This document shows, one piece after another, positions 49,007 to 62,815 of a stretch of 64,000 bases of DNA. The notes below the pieces were generated by a model, which saw only the letters and a program-made list of their open reading frames with translations, made no database searches and was not told the origin of the DNA. Position 1 is the first letter of the stretch, and each line of letters starts with the position of its first letter. Location of the stretch: contig NC_088776.1 of assembly GCF_954871325.1 (NCBI RefSeq), positions 19,530,052 through 19,594,051 of the forward strand. The letters run 5' to 3'. The translations under genes and the position numbers were made by a program. The stretch comes from Gordionus sp. m RMFG-2023. Lineage: Eukaryota; Nematomorpha; Gordioida; Chordodea; Parachordodidae.

Positions 49007-50472
49007 ATAAATCTTATGCTTCAGGACAAAGAGTCAGAACTTAAATTGGATGCAATTCTAAAATAGTTTTAGGGGCCACTAAATTCTACTTCTTGTGTAA
49101 TAGTTTGATTTTCTTTTTTTTTTACTATATAAATTTCCATTTTCTGCAATTTCGACATCCCCTTTATGCCAATGATTCGGATATCCTTTCCTCTAAGGCT
49201 TAAGTAACTTGCAATTTTTTAAGGGTTTGGAGATTTATTCCCCTCCCCCCTTACCCCCGGGTCACCGAAAATCTTAAACGCTACATTATTATTTCGCCTA
49301 TTTTCAGTATTTTATATTTATTTGTTCGCATTGTTAATGAAATAAAGCTGGCCATTTCAAATATAATATGATAACGGGTTTATTAATGAATTGATATTGG
49401 TTACGGTTAATATTTAAATAGGTAATATATATTAATTAGTATTATATTTGATTTTACAAAGTTTTGTGAAATAATAATATTATCGACTGATCTTTAATAT
49501 AAAATTTATCCCACGCTTATAAAAATATTATACAGGAATTAAGGTAAATGAATAATTAATTAAAATTTCAATTAGCACTTGGAACGTAACCAAGTAACAA
49601 TTAAGGTCTCAGATTTTAAAGGTCGAATTTCTATAAATTGTAAATTTTAATCTTATTAGGTGGGTGGTAATCTTAACTAACAGTTACATCTAAATATCAA
49701 TGTCGCGAGCTTTTCTATCCGAGGGGTCTTATCTTTAAAAACATCGAAAATAAGTTTCTATCTAAAATTCTCAAAGAAAAGAATTTTTTAATGCATTCAC
49801 CAAAGATTTTAGAGAAATTGAGCCCATCTGCCCTCCCATCTAGTAACGACATTGCTGCTAGATATTTTAAATTGTGCCATTTTGGGTAAAATTTATTTTT
49901 GTTAGTTTTGTTTATTGTATTTATTTTTTATGATTGCTATAATTTATATATATAGACCTGTATAATCTATTCTTTTTCGGCCCAAGCTTGCGCGAAGCCC
50001 CGTAGAAAATTTTCTAGGTTCGACATGGCTCGCGCCACATCTTTTTATAAATATAATTAGGAAATATATCTTAAACTCATTTTGTTTATTCTCTAATTTA
50101 TATTTTCAAATAAATATTATGCATTACATTTAAATATTTATCAATAACGGATAATTTAAAGCAGGGGCGTCACTAGCCATAACAATCTCAGGGGCTTAAA
50201 AAATTTTTTTAAATTATTTTCAAAATTCTTTTTTATGCTAACATTATCCAAAATTACTTATTTTTAGCTAACATTATCAAAATTATATATTTTTTTTCCG
50301 GTCATGGGTTACTTTATTTGAATATTTGCTGATATGATATGTTGTCAAAATGTAGTAGCAAATAATTAATTTTTTTAAAAAAAATAAATAAATAAAGGTG
50401 AAAAATGTAGGAATAGAATTTACGGGGGTGGGGGGGGGATAAAAAAAGGAAGCTAGGAATATGGAGGGTTAT
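49007..50472. other. AT-rich intergenic sequence with MITE-like scraps
   Basis: A GC-rich scrap at 49970-50040 (GCTTGCGCGAAGCCCCGTAG) and GGGGCGTCACTAGCC at 50163 look like degraded transposon ends. No gene recognised. Confidence 0.35.
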
Positions 50473-50658
50473 TCAATGGAAGTGAAAACGTAGATAGTTA
50501 GAGCGAATAATGGCGGTAGCAAGTCTTTGGCGTAAGAAGAGGGATTCCTTGGGCTGATCGGTTTTTTCGCGAATAGTATAAAAAAATTTAAAATTTTGAG
50601 AGGGCCTAATGCTATCAACATAATCAATTAAATTTGAATTTTTAAATCTATTCATCAT
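50473..50658 (-). other. Unrecognised 61-codon ORF
   Basis: Contains NLIDYVDSIRPSQNFKFFYT and ESLFLRQRLATAIIRSNY. The amino-acid mix looks more protein-like than the surrounding AT-driven ORFs, but I know no matching family and see no splice partners. Confidence 0.2.
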
Positions 50659-52683
50659 CTATTAGTTCCTAATCATTTACAATTTGCAAGATTTATAGAT
50701 TTTAAGGTGATTAAAAATATTGCGCACCAGAAATTCTATCCTCGATGGCTGTAGTCAAAACTTGAGAACGATATTTTGGCTTATGATAAAAATTATGCCT
50801 CTTATTAAAAGAATAATTATATATCTCAATCCATATTCAGTCAAGATATCCATCTGAAACATGAAATGTGTATAAAAATACCATATCGAAGATAAGACAA
50901 ATAGTCAGTATGATGGTTGGGACAATCGGTTTTCCAATCTTGGTGGATTCAAACATCCCTCTGTCTGAAGGTTCAGTTGAAAGATAAGATGCTAAATCGG
51001 TTGTTCGAACTAAATTGGAAGAATGGGGTGTATGTATATACTAATGAATTGAATGAAGGAAAGGAACCAGTAAGATATAATAAAACACAAAATATCTGAA
51101 AAAAATCTGTGAGAAATATTAGAGTAACCAGGTTTTTTTAAATAGAAAGTGTCATTGCTTAAAAATAAAAATTATTTTACGAACTTTAAATAAAGATATT
51201 AAATGACTTTCTTTGTATATTATAAATTTATTGTAATAATTATATCCAATATCTATTTAACTAAATAATAAAAAATGTGACTTTATTGCTAAGAAGTAAA
51301 ATTGTAATTAAGAAAATTAATGTTTAGATATCGCAATATAAATTACACAAAGGAATCACATGAACGGTATTAAAAATTATATCAAATCTAAGAATTAATT
51401 TCTTCTAATATATTTTAGTGGTATTTATGTTATAAATGTTGCTCTTAAGGAACTTTTCAATCCATAGGCATAACCAGGGGGTTGGGGAATAAATATCCTC
51501 TTCGGAAATTTGCCTATTCCCGTAAAAATCATTTTAAGCTAATAAAACTTTCCCCCCTACATGCCCCCCCCCCACTCGTTCTCCCCCAAAAATGTATACA
51601 ATATATCACTATAGTGAAGAATTTGAAAGAAAAAAATTAGTAAAAGTTAATAACTTTTTAAAATAAAGGGAATACTGGCATTGAAGATTATTATTTCGCT
51701 TTAAAGATATATCGCCAGTAAGATTGCAGATGTGAGATATCAATCCTTGAAGGAGGAAAATGTAAGCTTGCCAATGGAAGTTAAGGTTGTGAAGATTATT
51801 GGACTATATGAGCTGAAATTTCTGAATATTTAGAAATTTTAAATTGTTCTTTTTACTCGAGTACCTTTGAAGTTTGGTTGGATAGGGGCTAATTGATCTA
51901 TACAAGACTAGTCCCAAACGAGAAATTGGCCCTATTTCCATGGGATCAGGGTGATTCTGTCAGGCAACTTTCCATCGGATCTAAAAATTCCTGGTAGTTC
52001 AAGTATTGTAGGTATTTGGGCAAATTTTAAATCGTTGTATCAAGAAATTTCAATGGTTATGCATAGAACTGACTTAATCTTCCTTACTTATTCTTCTCAT
52101 TTTACGCTATATTTCATCTTTATCTTTTTTAATTTTTAATTTTGGATTTGTTATTTTTGTTTATAAACAATTGTTTATTTTTTTAAACATAAATAATTTA
52201 TATTTTATACATTTAAAATTTAACTTATTTAAAATTTTTTAAATATTGAATTATAATAGAATAAACTAGTTAATTTTTTAATTACCGGCTATAATTCAAA
52301 ATCTTTAGAATAAAAGCATTTTTATAAAAAAAGTGAAACCTAAAAATTTTTCAACCAATAGGAATTTGAGTACTATTTGAAGGCTAAAAATTATAATTAT
52401 TTTACTAAATTGGGATTCTAGTACATAATTCCTAACTATTCACAATATCGGAAATCTTATGTAGCTAGTTATAACTAATTTTTCATAAAAATTTTGCTTT
52501 ATTTTTAAGTTTTCGACTAAAAATTAAACGGCTAAAAAATCTGTAAAAACGGTTAAAAATAGAGGAATTCCCCAATTAAAACTATAATTAAATGTTGCTC
52601 TATAAACCTTGTTGTAAAAAATAAAAATGTTTAATTATTTTATTATGGCCTGCAAATTTTGTGTTAAATGTGTCTATAGAAGG
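50659..52683. other. AT-rich intergenic sequence
   Basis: Short ORFs at 50917-51099 and 51951-52139 have no recognisable product. C-run at 51561-51571. No repeat borders established. Confidence 0.35.
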
Positions 52684-53004
52684 TAGAGATCTGCAAAAGT
52701 AGACCCGGCCCTAACGGGCTTCGGGCCGGGTCTAATATTTTTTTAGAAAATTCGGGCCGGGCCGGGTTGGGTTTTATTTTTTTTAAAATATATCTAAATT
52801 TATCAATTTTATGTTGAATTTTTTGCCAACATATACCGTTTATTTTGAGTAACTATAAGAATTAATTTCGATATTTAAATAAATTCGGGCTGGGCCAGGC
52901 CTGCAAATTTTTTTTAAAAAATTTCGGGTTCGGGCCGGGCATAACATTATAAAAAAAATTTCGGGCCGAGCCGGGCTTGAAAAATTAGGCCCGACATATC
53001 ACTA
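52684..53004. repeat. hAT-type MITE with GGGCCGGG repeats
   Basis: Left end TAGAGATCTGCAAAAGTAG. The right end is the complement of TAGTGATATGTCGGGCC. A perfect 8-bp duplication ATAGAAGG flanks it (52676-52683, 53005-53012). The interior has several CGGGCCGGG words at both ends. Non-coding. The intact duplication suggests a fairly recent insertion. Confidence 0.85.
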
Positions 53005-53409
53005 ATAGAAGGTATATTTGAAATAGTCCTAGATTTTTAAATAGTAATTTTCAATTTATTCCAGATTTTCTGAAAAAAAGTGAAATATTTGCTTTGCATC
53101 AACTTTAACATAACTCAAAATTTTTAAAGTATTTTTCATGTAAAGCTTGAATTATTTTCAGATTTATCGCTTGAAGATAATGTTACACGAAAAATTCCAA
53201 ATAAATGAACAAATTATTGTTAAATAGGAATTTTCCAAAAATAGAAAATTATTCATGAGGAAAATACAATGTATAACAAATATATCTTGACTTATTTAAT
53301 CCTAAATATTTTTTAAAAAAATGATGAATTAAATATGCAACGTATAAATATTTTTAGAGAAAGTGTAGTGACTCGAAATAACATCCCTTATTATTCCACT
53401 GGTGGAATT

Positions 53410-53795
53410 TAGAGATGGGATTCCCAAATTACCTAATTTTCTAAATGACCTAGCCCGGGAAGAACGTAAAATAATAAAATTGTAAAAAGGCACTGAATTA
53501 GGTGTGGCCCAATTTCTTAATTTTTTTTAAAATTTATCAATTAATCAGTTGGAACATATAGTAGATCTTTAGGCAATCATTTACTGCTACAATTTCCCTT
53601 TAAAATTATTTACAAAATACAGTCAAAATTATTTTTAATAAGGTAACTTTAAAAATCCGCTTGAAAAGACCAGCTCAGTCAAAAAATGGTTATTTAACAC
53701 AAAAAAAACAGGGCTTAGCTTGAAAATTAAATTTTTTTTAAATCCTGCCTGGGCTTAAAATATAGACCTATGCAGCGCTGGTCTCTGGTTTTTAC
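53410..53795. repeat. Probable degraded hAT-type MITE
   Basis: TTAGAGATGGGATTCCC on the left and GCAGCGCTGGTCTCT on the right share an AGAGA terminus, with GCCCGGG/CCTGGGC sub-terminal words. The flanks do not show a convincing 8-bp duplication. Confidence 0.35.
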
Positions 53796-56700
53796 ATTAG
53801 ATAAAATGTTATAATATAAAATATTTATATATCGCTTTTTTAGACACATAATAATTTTAATTGACATAGAAACTCTTTCAGAAAATAAGAGTTGTTTTTA
53901 TTGCTAACTTGATAGAAAAAGGATGAAATATTTCACACCTATTTTTTTTAAAGAATTTTTGGTGTTTTTTAATAAATTTTTTAATTCTAATAATTAATTA
54001 GGCAAAAAAATAGAATTGGAAGGAAATATATTATTTTAAGCCATTGGGCTGATCTATGTTTTGTTGATCATGTTACGGCAGGGCTGGGCTGAACTCTAAA
54101 TGGAAATGGTATTTGGATTGAGCATTATTTATTGTTTTCTATTCATTTTCAAGATCTTTGGGGAGAGCAAATGTAAATTGTAATTTCTACCATAAAACTG
54201 AAACCAGTTATCAATTCTTCAAAGCTGTAATAATTTATAATCGAAAAATCTATAATATTGATGATTAAATAATTATCATTTAAGTGGGAAAATAATTGGC
54301 AGATAGGTGTGATATGAATAGAGACAAAAATAGTGAAATTTTTTTTAAAAAATAAGAAAATTTATAAAAATAAACTCGTTGCATAAAAAAAATATAATTA
54401 AGATAATAAAGTTTCAAAAGCTGGGATCCGAACCATTATGTATATAATGCATATGATTCAGTTTCGCCCAGTTGTTTTAATAACGGTTATTGTCATGTTA
54501 TTTTTATAGTGCTAATTTTAACGGTGTTCTAATTAGGTTCATTTCATTTAATCATAAAATATTTCGGGAAAGCTAATTGAATTATAAATTAGCGATAGCA
54601 TTAAATTATAATTAATATTATATTATGATAATAATGATAGTTGAAATGAAATTAATTAAAAGGTATAAAATTTATAAGCTAGATAATTTTTAATTTTATC
54701 GGCTAAAGAAAAATAGAAAAGATGTTTTTTTCAATAATTAAATCAAAAAAAATAAAGCTATCTTTTTCAAACCCAATTTGAATTGACTCAAAGATTTTAT
54801 ATCTATTCGGTTCATAAGTTTACCCATTTACAATTTTGATATAACGATCCGGGAAATTATAATGGTTTATCGGATTTTCAGTTTATTCTGGGTCACTGCT
54901 CAAAAGGTAAAGAGTAGGGGTAGAGGGAAGAGAAGATAATATCAATTATTAGAAATGTGGATGTATTGGATCGAACCAAAGCTAAGGTAAGTTTTTGCCG
55001 TTAATATATCATTGGTTTTTGAAAAAGGTTCTTTGCTACCATAAGTGTGATTGCATAAGAAAGATAAATGGAACTGTATTTGACTATTTTGCAAAATTCT
55101 CTGCAAACGCAAGTGCATTAGATTATGATTAGATCGAACAATTAGATCAATGTAAGTGAAGTCCTAGGTAAGGAGTAGATCCCTAGAGTAAAATGAAAAC
55201 ATTATATTAGAGCTTTTGTCATCAATTTTAAAGATGCCTAGATATTTTTTTTAAAACGATGAGCATAGTGATTGTGTACTTGGGAGGTTAATCAACAAAT
55301 CTTGCTTAATTTTTTTTATTATTATCAAAGAGAATTCTTACAATGTAATATTGGATCGAATTAATTATTTAATGCAAATATTTAAAAATTTCAGCAATTT
55401 TCCCCACATTTAGTTATATAAATACCATATATCATTATTATTTTCATAATATTTAAAAAAAATCGAGTCCAATATGACATCAAAATATAATAAATGATAT
55501 ATAAACTGAAAACCATTTTATATTAAACGAAATAGCCATAAAATATCATGATATATTGATGTTATAATTTATTTTATATAAAACATTTCACAGTTTTGAA
55601 AAGCTATAAAAAAATTATACATTTTGAATTTATTATTTCTTTTCCGTTTAATACTTTGGTTTCATTTATTTCCTAATATAAAAGGGTTAGTTAGAGCTTG
55701 CATGGACCGATCCGAGTCTGAATCCAAATAAGAAAATTCAAATTGGATTGGTAGGACAAAATTTTGTTATTTTGGGATCGAGTCGAATCTAAAAAAAAAT
55801 AGGTCCACAAGTCACCAACGTTTAAGAAATAATTAAAATTTACGATTTTGTTGGTTAAACTTTGTAATAAGGGTCTCTATATCAGACATACGACCCCCGC
55901 CAATAGTTTTAATACCCCCTCCCTCTGCCTATTATTTAAAAAAATGTACTCATTCTCATTAATTTTGTTTTCCAATGTCAAATAAGTTTTTATATCTCTC
56001 CTCTATCTCTATGCCTATCTAGTTCTACAACAACCATTTATAAATCATCGTGTTTGATATCTATATTGTGTATTTGTTATTGAATCTTATCATAAATAAC
56101 TTGTTTCTTGTTAATTTACTATATTATTTAGTATTTTAGTAAGACAGCTCTCAACAAAGAAATAAGCATATTTTAATTTATTTTCGAAAATCAAAATATT
56201 AGTTTGAAATTCAAAAAAATAATTTAAAATTTTAATATCTTGCTGTATTAAAATTTTATGTAAAATCACAGATTTGCGATACTCTGCCTGATTTTTATAT
56301 ATAAATTGCCAACCCCGTCTGGCCCGCATTTTTTTATGTAATAGCCCGGACTGGGCCCGTTTTAATATTTTTAAATTCCTTGTCCTCCCTTTTCTTTTAC
56401 CATTTATCAAACAAATTAAAGCAATAAAATGTACTAATTAAGCACTACTTAATGGTTTGGTATAAGTTTCGAATTAGTATTTCCAAAAGCTTGACCCAGT
56501 TTATGTCTAATAGTTTTCATTTTGTTTATAATTCAGTTTCTTTTTGTGGTTCACAAAACTGATTCAAACCAGATATTTATTTCTCTATATAATCCATTCT
56601 GCCATGATGTCATTTTTGGAAATTTTTGGGTAATAACTTTTTTTCTTTATACTGTACTGTCTATCAAATGGATTAATATAATATACCATAAACGTTGATA

Positions 56701-57043
56701 AAATTTTTAGATTAAATCGTAAGGTGGGCCAAAATTTTGTTGTTAATAATCTTTTTTTATACTAAACCTGCCGTAGGTGGGAGCGAATAGGAGTTTGGGA
56801 GAGAAGCCCCCTCTCTGCCAATGTATTTATTATCTTATTTAATTAATAATATACATATGTATATTTTTTTATCTGATACTATTAATTTTTAGAAATTATA
56901 GTTTAACCATATATTTTTGAATTATATCTCATAATAATAATAGTAATCTGTTAAGTTATACAAAAATTTAAACAATAACCCATAAAACATTGAAATAAAT
57001 ACCTCCTTTCTTCCATTAGCCACAATTGACAAATTATATAAAA
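53796..57043. other. AT-rich intergenic sequence with MITE scraps
   Basis: No host gene recognised. GC-richer scraps at about 55690-55815 (GGACCGATCCGAGTC ... AGGTCCACAAGTC) and 56305-56375 (GTCTGGCCCGCAT ... GACTGGGCCCG) look like remnants of hAT-type repeats. The ORF at 56111-56410 lies across the latter. Confidence 0.35.
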
Positions 57044-58190
57044 TAGAGGTGGGCTCGGGCCTAATTTTTTATTCACGGCCCACGGTGGCAATAAATATTC
57101 ACGCCCATTCACGCTTACCACTAAAACATTTTTGACCGGACCCGCCTGCTCACGAAAGGCAATATTTTGATTCACGCCCTTCACGCCCGAAAATTCACGG
57201 TGTTTTTAAATTTTTCAAAACTTTAATGCTATAATTTTTTACACTTTTTTGAATTTATTCTATTTATTTCTTTAATTCCATAATCCATAATAACAAAAAA
57301 TAAATACTTATTATAAATCCAAATTTTTACTTAGAAAAAGATGAATGTCTATTTTTTTTTATTTCAATTGTGTACACCTTTCCTCTAATAGGTGATTGGC
57401 TACAAAAAATAACCTTCCATTAGAAGCCGAATTTGCCAGGGCTGACAAAATTTTATTCTCTAATTTTCTCAAATTAATAAATAAATTTTCTGCTTCCAAA
57501 ACTTAAAAATATTGCCATTGTTATTTGTTTTATGGGATGAATTTTTTAAATTCATACAGCTTTCATCGGTAGATGTTGATGCTTCATCAGAATCATCTAA
57601 AAATATGTTTCATTTAGAATATATGGTTTTTTATGAATTTAGGATGAATTAGTAGTTAAAAACAGTTGGCATTGACCTATGCATATATATCATCAATTTT
57701 ATATCATTTCACATTTTTAAGATTGTTTTGTAAATATCTTCCTTTTCTTCGTCTATTAAAAACTTAGGGCTTTTGAAATTAGGATCTAGTATTAAGCCTA
57801 CCTTATGTGCTTGAGAATAAATTTTAAAGTTTAAGTAAAAAATCTCGCGACAAAACACCTAAACATAAAAAGAAAATAGAACTAGGAGCGTGACACCAGA
57901 TGTTGTTTATAAAATGCCGGAATATTTTTTGTTTTCAAAAATTTTTCTTTTTTAAAAAAGAACTAAATTAAATTAGAAATAACAAATTTATGTTTATAAA
58001 AAAAATAAAAATTAAAATTTCCGTGATTCACGGGAAATTTATGTTCACGCCCGATCACGTTCGGGAAAAATTTTGGGAAGGCCCGTCACGCCCAGTCACG
58101 CCTAATAATTTAAAATATATTCACACTCACGCCGTGACTCGCCGTGACACGATGGGTCACGCGTAATTTCACGGCCCGCCCAAATTTCTA
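57044..58190 (-). mobile_element. hAT element with CACGCC repeats and transposase remnant
   Basis: Ends TAGAGGTGGGCTCGGGCC and the complement of TAGAAATTTGGGCGGGCC. Both ends are full of TTCACGCC/GGCGTGA words. On the minus strand near 57470-57360, text reading NSASNGRLFFVANHLLEERC resembles the hAT dimerisation block (ATSA-SERVFS-A---L-ERR) with changed residues. The flanking octamers agree only weakly (5 of 8). Confidence 0.65.
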
Positions 58191-60035
58191 ATTACAAATA
58201 TCATTAAAAAAAATTAATATTATTCTTGAATGAAGATTTAAACGCAAAAAACGGTAATTGGAATAAAAATATTGGAAATATAACCAGGAAAATAGCCCTA
58301 CTAATAAAAAAACGCCCTGGAGAAAAGGCCAGAAAGAAACCCAGGGGAAAAGACCCATAAAAATTGAAATCTGGAAAAGATTTAATAGAGAAAATCCTGG
58401 AAAAATAGCTCCTGTAATAAAACCTTCCCGGAGAAAAAAGCTTCCAGAAATCCAGGGAGAAAAAGCTTAGGAAAATTAACACCGAAAAACATAAAGGTGG
58501 GAAAAAACCCGATAGAAAAAATTTTGAGAATAATAACCCCCCCCCCTCCTGCAACTCCCCAAAAAATTGGTAGGTCTTGAATATTTAATATAACTACGGT
58601 CATTTTGAAACCAATCATTATTAACTCGTAGGCAGAAACCAAAAACTAGTCATTGCCTAAATTTGTGCTGTTTTTAGATGCATAATCTCAATCTTTTTAA
58701 TCCATTAATTTCTAGCTTATTTTAAACCATTTTTTCCCATATTGAACCCTCATATTCCCTATTTTTATGGTATTGTAAAAGTTGTAATATTAATAAACTA
58801 TTTAACACCTAATGTTATATAGTATAGAAGGAGTTATTTTTGTTATTAAATAGTCAGAAATTTACTTTAGGGGGGGGGGAGAGGGGATTTTTATTATTGA
58901 ACATTATAATTTCGTAAATTTATTAGACTAGTGACTAAAAAATTGACAATTACCAATATTAACAATCTCATAAAACTTCTAAATAAAATTTTATTTACAA
59001 AAATTGTGTTATAACATAATTATTAATATGTATAAAAAGGCTTATAACCCCGAGGCTGTGCATATTTTTCCATTCAAAACTTTTTATTATTTATGCTGCT
59101 TACTTATTAAGAGAAAGACTGAAATGATTGGAAATATTATTATTATTTGACATTAAGTACATGAAAGTTAGCCAAACAAGATTTTAAGCTTAAAAATGAA
59201 GAATATTAAAGGGCAATAAAATTACTTTTTATTAACTGTTAACAAAAATAAAGCAATTTACTTTCAATCGTAAAATTTTCTTTTCAATTTACTTTCAATC
59301 GTAAAATTTCGTCTTCATTTTAAAAAAAACCTCATAATTGTCTCTCAGTTTAAAAAGAGTAATATATACTAAATATAAATTGATGCCATTTAAAAAAAAA
59401 GTATATTAATCGATTTGGTATAAACTAATTCATATCTATATTATATTATATAATAAATATTTTTTATATGGCAGAAAATAGAACCAAAAACTGATCAATA
59501 ATATTTTTAAAAAATTTGATACTTTGAATTTGTTAAAATAAATTTGAAAATTATTTTATTTATATATTATTTTTTTGTATATAATTGATTTATATCATAT
59601 CATTATTTTAAAAAGAACATAATAGACTATCATTGTCAAGGGTTTATCCGTTTCCGCCCAATATCATGAAATCAATAGAACTTCTCCAGCATCGTATATA
59701 AAATGTATTCTAAGGGCATTATCGATAAAAAATACTAACATCCGCCCTCCCCTCTTTCACTATATATAATTACATATGAAAACAAAATTGCTCTTTGTCC
59801 CAAAAAACTCTAATGGTTTATCTTTGTTTGAAATTATAATATTTAAAGAACGCGAAGAGAAAAATATATGGATGCAAATAATGGAAATTATAAAGAAATC
59901 TTCTAAACCATGAACAACGAACTAATATTTTGATATAATATGCAGATTTGATTAAAATTTCTACCTTCTTCAAAGCTAACAAATTTCTTTTTTATACTTT
60001 CCGTATTCTTTTTTCTTGCAAATATTTTTTTAAAA
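58191..60035. other. Region upstream of the NHE gene
   Basis: No coding text recognised. Minus-strand ORFs at 58204-58642 are compositional. A G-run at 58870 and a tandem duplication of TTTACTTTCAATCGTAAAAT (about 59258-59310) are present. No obvious TATA box near the NHE start. Confidence 0.35.
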
Positions 60036-60306
60036 ATGGTGATAAATAACCAAATATCGATAATATTGATACTTTTAATACTCGCTTTAACCAGTAAACC
60101 TACTTCGGGCTTTTTTGAAAAAAGGCAAAAGTCTTCGAGTTTAGTAAATTCTCATAATTCGATAGTCACCATTGATTCCTCTCATCATGACCCGGCATCA
60201 GCAAAGGAAGAAGTTCGCTATCGGGTTGCGGCTGTTGAGTACGGGCATGTTGAAAAACCATTTATGCTCTCCGTTTGGGTTCTTCTTGCCAGCTTCGCCA
60301 AAATAG
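60036..60306 (+). CDS. SLC9A: SLC9A/NHE sodium-proton exchanger, first coding exon (partial gene)
   Basis: Opens with MVINNQISIILILLILALTS, a hydrophobic signal-peptide-like stretch, followed by a Ser/His-rich variable segment. It then reads VEYGHVEKPFMLSVWVLLAS and ends FAKIG at the splice donor (exon end 60306, phase 1, GT at 60307). The last block matches the conserved start of the NHE1-5 type exchange domain (W-LLA---KIGFH in relatives). The next block, FH... with VPESCLLI, must be on a later exon. I do not find it in the remaining 3.7 kb, so the gene continues beyond the window. From family knowledge, NHEs swap extracellular sodium for intracellular protons at the plasma membrane or in endosomes. 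The in-frame stop right after the donor supports exon rather than complete gene. Subtype not decided. Confidence 0.85.
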
Positions 60307-62671
60307 GTTAATAAAAACAATTTTAAAACATTTATATCAAATTTTTACTTCATATATTCGTTTTTAAGTAAAAAAAAAGGAGATTAAGTATTAAATTTTG
60401 GTAGGTTGATGAAAGGCGTTGAGCTTATATTCATATGTATTATATGGTTTAACTGATAAATTTTATACTACAAATTGCCAAGATCGATCTATAATTATAT
60501 GATACAAATTCTATTATTAAATTAACTTTTTAAATCTTTAAAACTAAGTGTAATATATACCTAATCTATAAAAACATAGGGTATAAAAATATTGACAGGT
60601 TCCTTTATATAGTTAAACGGTTATAAAAGTTTTCATGCTCTTGCACTAATTAATATATCATTTAGTCTTAAACTATACCCAAACATCCTATAAAAATTAT
60701 CATATCCACAGTCACTGGGAGCTTGTCATATTAAGAAGCTATTTAGAAATGTCAAAAATTAAGTATAGATATAACTTAACGTTTATTTCATTATTTACTT
60801 CTTAAATTATATAGCTTTTTCCGGACTAAAATTAACAAAAATTTATTGTTATAATAGATATCATCTTTCAACACTTTGTCACTATCGATTCGAAAACTTT
60901 TTGAATCTGCCAAAAGAATTATTTTAAAAATTATTGTGCCTAAAATTTATTTATCATTATAAAATGAATTCTTCTGTCTTTCCCATGACCTATTAAACAA
61001 GAATAATATTTATGAAAAATAATTTTTGATCATTTTGAAAGGAATCAATAACAAAAGAATTTTTGATCACTTTAAAAAGAATCGATAATAAAAGAATATC
61101 AGAAATTTGGCATGTTGCTAAAATTTTAATAAAAATAAAATTGTAAAAATTGTCATAGTAACGATAAGGACTTCAAAGTACCTTATTATCGAGCGTACCT
61201 AAATTTTCTATCAAGCTATAAAAAAAATTAAGCATATATAGCTCGAATGATAAGAATTACGTGCCATTGCTTAAAATAATATTACCAGCGGGGATAGATA
61301 AACTATTTTCTACTACGGTTAGATTTCACATTTAAATATTTTTTGAATTTACTGGTCCATATTTTTTCTTTGATCAGCCCTTGCTCTGAACTCAAGGCAT
61401 GTTTGCTTCTTGTATAAAATTTTCAAGTAAAATTCTAGGATGCTCAACGGATTTGATTAAATGAGGACAAAAATCAAATTTACCAATTATCCGTTAATTT
61501 AATTCAAGAATTTTTACTTTTGTAAAATTATCTGCTTGTTTAATTTTACAAAAAATATCAAATTTCATTCTGCCCTTTGGTCCCCTCGCCTCATAGAAAC
61601 TTACGTCAATTATGCGTCGCATAATCTCCGAGTTTTCTTGCCAGGAAGCCTGTTTTTCAGATAGAGAATAATAAGCTTGGGGTCCAAAAATCCCTTCCTA
61701 GTTCTGTAAATATAAATTAAATTCGAAATTATGTAAAATATAATTACAATACTACACATACACATTACCTATCTTTTAATGTCAAACTCAAGAAATTTCT
61801 GTTTTATTTTTCCTGCAATTAATCTTTTAATCATTTTGTTAGATGTTATTGAAATTTTGAGTCGAAATTTTTTCCATCTTAAAAGGTAGTCAAGTTTTCC
61901 ACAATTCCATATAGATTGTAATAATTACAATTTAATCATTCGGACTAACTGAAAATAATGAAAGAGACTTGAAATGAAGGCCAAAATCAAATAAATATGA
62001 AGAAGTTGAGTCTCTCGACTTGGAAACTGCCTTGAAATATTAAAGCTAAAGGAGAGTTATGCAGCTTCAAATATTTCAACAATTTTGATTTTTAATAATT
62101 TCCCAACAAAATAAATATCAAGTTATCATTTCTCAGCAATATATTAATTATTTTTTATATTTAACAAACTTTTTGACATCATATTATATCGAACTCTTTA
62201 AATTGAAAACAAAAGCGTTTGACGTGTCATGAATAGTTGGAGGGACCTATATATATTTGTAAATTATTCTCAATTTATGGTTATAAATAAGAGTTGCAAT
62301 AAGTCAGAATTTGTTGTAAAATTATAAATGTAGGATAAATTTCTTTGGAAAAGTTATATTTTTTAGAAATAGGCTCCCACCGTCTGATTTTTCGAAGAAA
62401 ATGGGTTGAATAAGATGATGCTGGATGTTCGAAACTAAATTTATTAATAGAAAAAATGTTTGTTTTTAAATTATAATTTTATATTATAATGCTAAAAAAA
62501 TTTAAAATGTGTTCATAGACGCCCATGCGGCATGGCTAAAAAGGTACTCTTAATAACATCTAGCTATAAAAGTATTAAAAACTTGGCCTTAATTTTCGTG
62601 TAAAATCCGATCTAAATAAAAAATAGAGAATGCTTAGTTAACCTCAGATTAACTAAGCATCCATATAAATA
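60307..62671. other. First intron of the NHE gene, part 1
   Basis: AT-rich and apparently non-coding. A two-copy duplication with ATTTTTGATCA(C/T)TTT and AGAATC(A/G)ATAA words lies at about 61021-61098. No exon resembling the next NHE block seen. Confidence 0.4.
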
Positions 62672-62815
62672 TATCCACGATAAAAATGGAAATATAATTG
62701 AGGATAATCTTTTATTTGTATTTACATTGTGATCTCTTAATTAAAATGCAAGAAATATACTTTTTAAATGTTATTCCTGAACCATTTAAAAAAAATGGAT
62801 ATAGAACACTATAAC
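62672..62815 (+). repeat. Dispersed repeat, copy 2
   Basis: Same family as 46655-46830: ATATAATTGAGGATAATC, then GCAAGAAATAT, then AATGGATATAGAACACTATAA. It is followed by C-rich sequence not present in copy 1. Confidence 0.6.

Noticed and set aside
54405-54500. tRNA-like sequence (minus-strand GGTTCGGATCC)
   Set aside because: Resembles a B box, but no acceptor or anticodon stems pair and the conserved position after the CG is wrong; at best a decayed tRNA-derived scrap.
58204-58642. Minus-strand Phe/Gly/Ser-rich ORFs of 116 and 86 codons
   Set aside because: Purine-rich plus-strand tract (AAAAAGCCC/GGAAAA words) gives a Phe-rich antisense frame; no domain and no neighbours.
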